A stretch of DNA of 10,178 bases from Zymomonas sp. (GTDB taxonomy: Bacteria; Pseudomonadota; Alphaproteobacteria; Sphingomonadales; Sphingomonadaceae). The position numbers were made by a program, and so were the translations under genes. Shown here piece after piece: positions 6,115 through 10,178 of the stretch. Position 1 is the stretch's first letter. Every line of letters begins with the position of its first letter. The DNA lies in contig JAIYAJ010000517.1 in NCBI GenBank assembly GCA_027489105.1, positions 1 through 10,178 of the forward strand. The letters are read 5' to 3'. Below the pieces are notes generated by a model. The model did not search any database. It was not told the origin of the DNA and saw only the letters and a program-made list of their open reading frames with translations.

Positions 6115-9104
6115 GCGGGGTTGCTCCCCGAACCGACCGGCTCGCGCCCATACCATTCGTCGAGACGCATCAGTTGGTCATAATCGGCATAGGGGGCATA
6201 TTCGGGAGCGATCTTGGCTTCGAACGGGGCGTCTCCGGTCAGCCAGTTCGCGACCGCCTCGGTCAGTGTGCTGGCGGCCAGCGCGGTGAATCCTTCGGGG
6301 TCGATCCCGTTGCGCCCGCCGACCGGGCTGGCGACATAGCCGAAGCCGCCGGTGCGGTTCTTGGCCAAGGACCAATATTCGAAGTCGGCGGGAATGCCCC
6401 GCACGGTTTCGAACCCACCGCGCTCCGCGATCAGGCCGAGCAGGCCCAACTGCATCGAGAAGCCTTCGGCCACCTGCGCGGCGCTGGGCGGCATGCCGGT
6501 CTTGTAGTCGACGATGGCGAGCTTGCCGTTCACGTCGGAATCGATGCGGTCGACTTTGCCGGTCAGGGTGATCCCGGCAATCTCGATCTGGCCCTCGACC
6601 TCCGCCGCGACCGGCCGGCGGCCTTCCGCCACCAGCTCGTCCATCCGCTCGGCGATCCATTCCAGCGCTGCGAACAGGCGCGGCTCCCACAGCGCGCGCA
6701 TCACCGGGTGCGCGGCCATGCCGTCGAGCAGTTGACGGGCGCGCGGGAGCAGCCGGTCGGGCTTGCAAGCGTCCTCAAGCATCCACGCCTCGAAAATCGC
6801 ATGCACCGCCGTGCCGCGCCAGGCCGGCGTCGGATCGGCATCGACCGCATCCATCCGCCGCAGCTTGAGCATCGTGTCGGCATAGAAGGCGAAGGGGTCG
6901 GCCTTCAGCCGGTCGAGCTTGGTGACGGCGATCAGCTTCGGCCGGTCCTCGACGGGCGGACGGGGGGCCGGCCGGCTGGCTGGGCGCAGCGGTCCCTCGG
7001 GCCGGTCGATATCGGCGGCCCAGGCGGGCAGGCGATGTTCGCGCGTCACCCCGCCGGTCATCGCTTCCAGCCGCAGCCAGAAGCGCGAGGCGATGGTCGG
7101 CGCGCGGCTGTCCCGGCGCGCGCGGGTGATCAGCACCTCGGGCGCCCCCAAGGCCATGGCGAAGTCATGCGCCGACAGGCCGATGCGCGCCTCCAGGCCG
7201 ATCAGGCCAAGCTCGCTGCGGATGCGCGGGGCGAGCCAGGGATCGGGGCTGGGCAAAGGCGGCCAGACCCCCTCGTTCAGCCCGCCCAGCACCATCAGGT
7301 CGGCATGCTGCAGCCGTGCTTCGAGCAGGCCCCAGATCGACAGGCGGGGGTGGCCGCCCTGGGGTGGGCGGACGGCGACGCCATCCATCATCAGCCGCAG
7401 CGTGGGAGCGAGGCTGGCCCCGGTGAAGTCGCTCGGCCCGAGCGGCGCCGTCGCCTCCAGCTCGGCGATCAGGTCGGCGGCGGCACGGCCATCGGGCCCC
7501 GACCAGGCGGCGTCGCCGGCGAGGGTCGAGGCAGCTTCGCGAATCGCAGCCAGCAGGGCGGCCAGGGCGCCCTTCGTCGGGCCTGCCGCGATGGCCTCGG
7601 CCAGCGGGACAAGCAGGGGCCGTGTGGCTTCCCACCAGCCGATCGCCGGCTTGCGCACGCGCTGGGCATGGTCGTCGCCGTCGCGCAGGAAGCGGCCGAT
7701 GCCGTCGAGCCCGGCCGGTGGCCTCGGCCCCCGCAGCGCGGCGTCGAGCCGGCGGACGCCATCGAGCCAGGGACCACGCTCCTCGCCGCGTCGGACCAGC
7801 GGATGCTTGAGCAGGGCCAGCAGCGGCACCGGCGCGAAACCTTCGGCGGCGGCCTCGGCGATCGCGAGCAGCAGGGTGCCGGCCGGGGTCAGCGACAGCG
7901 GCGTGCCGGCCGAGTCGTCGGCGACGATGCCCCAGCGCGCCAGATGCGCCGTCACCCGCCGCGCCAATACGCGATCGGGCGTCACGAGCGCGGCGGTCCG
8001 GCCGGGTGTCTCGATCGCTTCGCGCAAGGCAAGCGCGATCGTCTGGGCCTCTTCGGCGGGATTGGCGAGTTCGACCGCGCGCACGCCCGACAGGCGCCGC
8101 TCGGCCGGGGGCAGGCGGTACCATTTGTCGGTGAACATGGCGGGAGCCATGGCGTTGACGATCGCGCGGGCGCGGACCGATCGTGCATCGCGCCCGCCGC
8201 CCCAGCGCCAGCTGCGCACCTCTGCCCGGCCGACGCTCATCCGGTCGAGCAGCCGCTTGAGCATATATTGCGGATGGCTCTCGATCGGGCGTGGCGGGCG
8301 GTCGCCCTCGTCGGCGGGCATGTGCGGTCCGAGTGCGTCCCATTCCGCATCGTCCGACAGGGTGTCGAGGCCCTGAAGCACGACCATGCCCTGCGGCAGT
8401 CGAGCGATCGTCGCCAGCAGTGCTGCGACCGCCGGGGTCGCGCTGCCGATGCCGGCCGCGACCACGGGACCCGGTGGAGGCGCCGTGCGCCAGCGCCGCG
8501 CGACGCGGTCGAGCAGCCGGTTGCGCCGCTCGGCCATGTCGATCCGGCCGCGCCGGGCCAGTTCCTCGGGCCAGCGGTCGAGGATCGTCTCGAGCATGTC
8601 GAGCGAGGCCTGCCAGTGACTCGACAGTTCGGGCAGTGACGCCATGTCGCGCAGGCGGCCGGGATCGATACGCTCGATCAGCAGCTGGTCGAGCGTGCGC
8701 CCCAGTTCGCCCGCAAGGCGGATCGCCTCGCCGCCATCGATCGGGTCGCCCGCCGCCAGACGCGCCTCGGCGACGAGGCGGGCGAGGATCATCTGCCGTT
8801 CGAGCGGTTCGATCGCGGGCGGGATGGGCTCGTCGTCCTCGCCGCCGATCGGATCGAGGAGGCCGCCCAGCCGCTCGTCCAGTTCCGGATCGCCGATCGC
8901 CACGAGCCGGGGCAGCAGCAATCCGCCTTCGGCGCGCCGCACGAAGGCATCGTTGATCGCCCGCACGGCGCGGTTGTTGGGCAGCAGCAGGATCGTACGC
9001 GCGAGGCGCAGCGGATCGGGGCCGTGCAGCGTCATCAGCCCGGTCGCCAGCGCATCCGCGAAGGCGCGGTGCGGGGCGATGGTGAAGACGGCGGGACGGG
9101 TCAT
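6111..9104 (-). CDS. addB: Double-strand break repair protein AddB, alphaproteobacterial type
   Basis: AddB is the partner nuclease subunit of AddAB. It has 997 residues from the ATG at 9104. The N-terminal helicase-like region has no Walker A: where an ATPase would have GxGKT there is IAPHRAFADALA and later LLLPNNRA, so it is a helicase-fold scaffold without evident ATPase activity. A mid-protein block, LMVLGGLNEGVWPP (603-616), matches the UvrD/RecC-like fold and is a good family marker. The C-terminal PD-(D/E)XK nuclease is complete: GTAVHAIFEAW (His768), GKVDRI (Asp852), IVDYKTG (Asp866, Lys868) and a following Gln885. Only one cysteine occurs in the whole protein (in EDACKPD, residue 780), so the four-cysteine iron-sulfur cluster of Bacillus AddB cannot form. 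A GTG nine bases upstream of the ATG falls within the AAGGTGA ribosome site and is less likely. The gene is followed directly by addA. Confidence 0.95.
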   Translation of the reverse strand: MTRPAVFTIAPHRAFADALATGLMTLHGPDPLRLARTILLLPNNRAVRAINDAFVRRAEGGLLLPRLVAIGDPELDERLGGLLDPIGGEDDEPIPPAIEPLERQMILARLVAEARLAAGDPIDGGEAIRLAGELGRTLDQLLIERIDPGRLRDMASLPELSSHWQASLDMLETILDRWPEELARRGRIDMAERRNRLLDRVARRWRTAPPPGPVVAAGIGSATPAVAALLATIARLPQGMVVLQGLDTLSDDAEWDALGPHMPADEGDRPPRPIESHPQYMLKRLLDRMSVGRAEVRSWRWGGGRDARSVRARAIVNAMAPAMFTDKWYRLPPAERRLSGVRAVELANPAEEAQTIALALREAIETPGRTAALVTPDRVLARRVTAHLARWGIVADDSAGTPLSLTPAGTLLLAIAEAAAEGFAPVPLLALLKHPLVRRGEERGPWLDGVRRLDAALRGPRPPAGLDGIGRFLRDGDDHAQRVRKPAIGWWEATRPLLVPLAEAIAAGPTKGALAALLAAIREAASTLAGDAAWSGPDGRAAADLIAELEATAPLGPSDFTGASLAPTLRLMMDGVAVRPPQGGHPRLSIWGLLEARLQHADLMVLGGLNEGVWPPLPSPDPWLAPRIRSELGLIGLEARIGLSAHDFAMALGAPEVLITRARRDSRAPTIASRFWLRLEAMTGGVTREHRLPAWAADIDRPEGPLRPASRPAPRPPVEDRPKLIAVTKLDRLKADPFAFYADTMLKLRRMDAVDADPTPAWRGTAVHAIFEAWMLEDACKPDRLLPRARQLLDGMAAHPVMRALWEPRLFAALEWIAERMDELVAEGRRPVAAEVEGQIEIAGITLTGKVDRIDSDVNGKLAIVDYKTGMPPSAAQVAEGFSMQLGLLGLIAERGGFETVRGIPADFEYWSLAKNRTGGFGYVASPVGGRNGIDPEGFTALAASTLTEAVANWLTGDAPFEAKIAPEYAPYADYDQLMRLDEWYGREPVGSGSNPA
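6124..6129 (-). promoter_or_regulatory. Shine-Dalgarno of addA, inside the 3' end of addB
   Basis: GGGGAG on the minus strand, nine bases before the GTG at 6114. Together with the GTGA stop-start overlap it decides the addA start over the in-frame ATG at 6156 and suggests translational coupling, giving balanced amounts of the two subunits. Confidence 0.6.
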
Positions 9105-9110
9105 GCGAGT

Positions 9111-9116
9111 CACCTT
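9111..9116 (-). promoter_or_regulatory. Shine-Dalgarno of addB
   Basis: AAGGTG (AAGGTGA with the next base) on the minus strand, 5-6 bases before the ATG at 9104. The alternative GTG start at 9113 lies within this site, which argues for the ATG. Confidence 0.65.
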
Positions 9117-9117
9117 A

Positions 9118-9135
9118 GCCGCAGCGTGGCGCGGC
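9118..9135 (-). other. Small inverted repeat just upstream of the addB ribosome site
   Basis: Five-base arms (9118-9122 and 9131-9135, GCCGC and GCGGC) enclose an 8-base spacer in the 71-base gap between murU and addB, ending one base from the addB Shine-Dalgarno. It could form a weak mRNA hairpin affecting addB translation. Such short GC stems are common by chance in high-GC DNA, and I see no recognisable promoter in the gap. Confidence 0.25.
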
Positions 9136-9175
9136 GGAAGCCGTCATCGGCCACACGTATGATTCGGGCTCCGAT

Positions 9176-9904
9176 TCAGGCCAGCCCGAGCAGCATCTCG
9201 GTCCGGGTGATCGCCGGCGGAGTGCCCACGTCGAACCACAGGCCCTGGTGGACGAGCCCGAAGGCGCGGCCCTCGGCGATGGCGCGGTCCCACAGCAGGT
9301 TGAACGAGAAGGCCCCTTCGGGCAGGTCGTGGAACAGCCGCTTGGAAACGATCTGCACCCCGGTGAAGACGAAGGGCGCGACCCGCGACGGGCGGCGGCG
9401 GGCGATGCGGCCGGCCCCGTCCATGTGGAAATCGCCCAATCCGCTATGGCAATTGGCGCGCGCCAGCGGGACCAGCAACAGCAGCGCGTCCATCGCGGCA
9501 TCGTCCCAGCTGGAGGCGAGCAGGTCGATTGCGTCGACCGGGCCGTCGATCCACAGATTGTCGCTGTTGGCGATCAGGAACTGGTCCTCGTCGATCAGCG
9601 GCAGCGCCTTCGCGACCCCGCCGCCGGTCTCCAGCAGCAGCGCGCGTTCGTCGGAGAGGCGGACGTCGAGATCGGCCGCCTTGCGCGCGAGATGGGCTTC
9701 CAGCGCATCGGCGAGATAATGGGCGTTGACCACCACCTTGCCGATTCCGGCGGAGCGCAGCCGGTCGAGCACATGGTCGAGCAGCGCCTTGCCCGCCACT
9801 TCGACGAGCGGCTTGGGGCGGGTCGCGGTGAGCGGGCGCATCCGTTTGCCCAGCCCGGCGGCGAGCACCATCGCGGTGCCGATCGGGGGTGTCGTGCCGC
9901 TCAT
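9176..9904 (-). CDS. murU: N-acetylmuramate alpha-1-phosphate uridylyltransferase MurU
   Basis: This 242-residue nucleotidyltransferase probably makes UDP-MurNAc from MurNAc-1-phosphate in peptidoglycan recycling, bypassing fosfomycin-sensitive de novo synthesis. The sugar-nucleotidyltransferase signature [13 protein letters not shown] (14-26) is followed by [11 protein letters not shown] (29-39), with the nucleotide-binding glycine-rich loop and the catalytic Lys. Further motifs are [10 protein letters not shown] (92-101), IANSDNLW (111-118, metal-binding Asp115) and WFDVGTP (223-229, second metal Asp225). Its length is that of the short MurU/RmlA-like family with no C-terminal hexapeptide domain. 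The ATG at 9904 overlaps the stop of the upstream kinase as ATGA, so starts further upstream are unlikely. The adjacent AmgK-like kinase supports MurU over a generic glucose- or mannose-1-phosphate transferase. The substrate is inferred from family and context. Confidence 0.88.
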   Translation of the reverse strand: MSGTTPPIGTAMVLAAGLGKRMRPLTATRPKPLVEVAGKALLDHVLDRLRSAGIGKVVVNAHYLADALEAHLARKAADLDVRLSDERALLLETGGGVAKALPLIDEDQFLIANSDNLWIDGPVDAIDLLASSWDDAAMDALLLLVPLARANCHSGLGDFHMDGAGRIARRRPSRVAPFVFTGVQIVSKRLFHDLPEGAFSFNLLWDRAIAEGRAFGLVHQGLWFDVGTPPAITRTEMLLGLA

Positions 9905-10178
9905 GCCCGATGCTCCGCCCAGAAAGCCGCACGGGCCTCGACCGGGACATGCGCGTCGAACCAGGCGCGCACCGGGGCCAGCGCCGGATGGGCCAGATCG
10001 CGTTCGAGATAGCCCCAGACGCGCGGCTGGAAGGCGAGGTAGCGCGGCTTGCCGTCGCGCTTCCACAGCCGGGTGAAGATGCCGAGGATCTTGGCGTTGC
10101 GCTGCGCGCCGAGCAGCGCATAGGCGGCTTCGTCGAAGGGCCGCCGCGCGGCGTAGCGCGCGATCATCGCCCGCTCCA
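9901..10178 (-). CDS. amgK: C-terminal part of anomeric MurNAc/GlcNAc kinase AmgK (aminoglycoside phosphotransferase family)
   Basis: Only about 92 C-terminal codons are inside the window; the frame stays open to the right edge, so the Met near 10167 is internal. The visible segment has the C-terminal features of the AmgK-type phosphotransferase: [16 protein letters not shown] (about 16-31 from that Met), a RDGKPRYL segment (37-44), [11 protein letters not shown] and [12 protein letters not shown]. The catalytic HxD and metal DxD motifs lie upstream, outside the window. AmgK phosphorylates MurNAc and GlcNAc at the anomeric carbon, giving the substrate of MurU, whose gene overlaps this stop by four bases. 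The assignment rests on the C-terminal pattern plus the neighbour. In alphaproteobacteria tsaE often precedes this gene, but that region is not visible here. Confidence 0.8.
   Translation of the reverse strand, partial: ERAMIARYAARRPFDEAAYALLGAQRNAKILGIFTRLWKRDGKPRYLAFQPRVWGYLERDLAHPALAPVRAWFDAHVPVEARAAFWAEHRA

Noticed and set aside
3145..6183. A 1012-codon plus-strand open frame opposite addA
   Set aside because: Over addA it is in exact codon register with the antisense gene, so its stops would need TTA, CTA or TCA codons in addA, which are rare in a genome this GC-rich. Its product is low-complexity (Arg, Ala, Gly, Gln) and matches no family I know, while addA has all its motifs.
5958..8639. 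An 893-codon plus-strand open frame opposite addB
   Set aside because: It is also in codon register with addB and open for the same codon-bias reason. The product is Arg/Gly/Ala-rich with no recognisable domain, while addB is a full-length family member.
9905..10066. Upstream extension of MurU by 54 residues
   Set aside because: The extension lies wholly within amgK in another frame and is Arg/Gly/Pro-rich. The ATG at 9904 with an ATGA overlap gives a normal family N-terminus.

Overview
The window is ordinary, dense, high-GC alphaproteobacterial chromosome. Protein signatures and gene order (ArgJ, a short glutathione S-transferase, an inositol-monophosphatase-family enzyme, thioredoxin, alpha-type AddA and AddB, then MurU and AmgK) suggest a sphingomonad (Sphingomonas/Sphingobium-like). 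The taxon is an inference from gene content and base composition, not from a search. I see no mobile elements, tRNA or rRNA genes, CRISPR arrays or phage genes. No stretch without a gene exceeds 72 bases.

Left part, plus strand (1-2208): the 3' two-thirds of argJ (arginine biosynthesis), a complete glutathione S-transferase gene starting 10 bases after it, and a complete inositol-monophosphatase-family gene whose ATG overlaps the transferase stop by one base. The tight spacing points to one transcript. A 54-base gap (2209-2262) with an imperfect GC-rich hairpin separates it from the convergent minus-strand genes.

Right part, minus strand, read from right to left (10178-2263): the 3' end of amgK, then murU (4-base ATGA overlap), a 71-base gap, addB, addA (4-base GTGA overlap), a 57-base gap and trxA. 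AmgK and MurU form the anomeric-sugar kinase and uridylyltransferase pair that returns N-acetylmuramate to UDP-MurNAc in peptidoglycan recycling. AddA and AddB form the two-subunit helicase-nuclease that resects double-strand breaks for RecA loading. Thioredoxin is the general disulfide reductant. The genes look co-transcribed, although the pathways are biochemically separate.

Start sites were reassessed. AddA most likely starts at the GTG at 6114, AddB at the ATG at 9104, thioredoxin at the ATG at 2583 and MurU at the ATG at 9904, in each case from Shine-Dalgarno placement, overlap with the upstream gene, or both. Two very long plus-strand open frames opposite addA and addB are codon-register shadows, not genes. 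I found no convincing undescribed system. The most useful second-look points are the near-total absence of cysteine in AddB, the conserved-looking operon linking cell-wall recycling to recombination, and the unassigned substrates of the two enzymes downstream of argJ.
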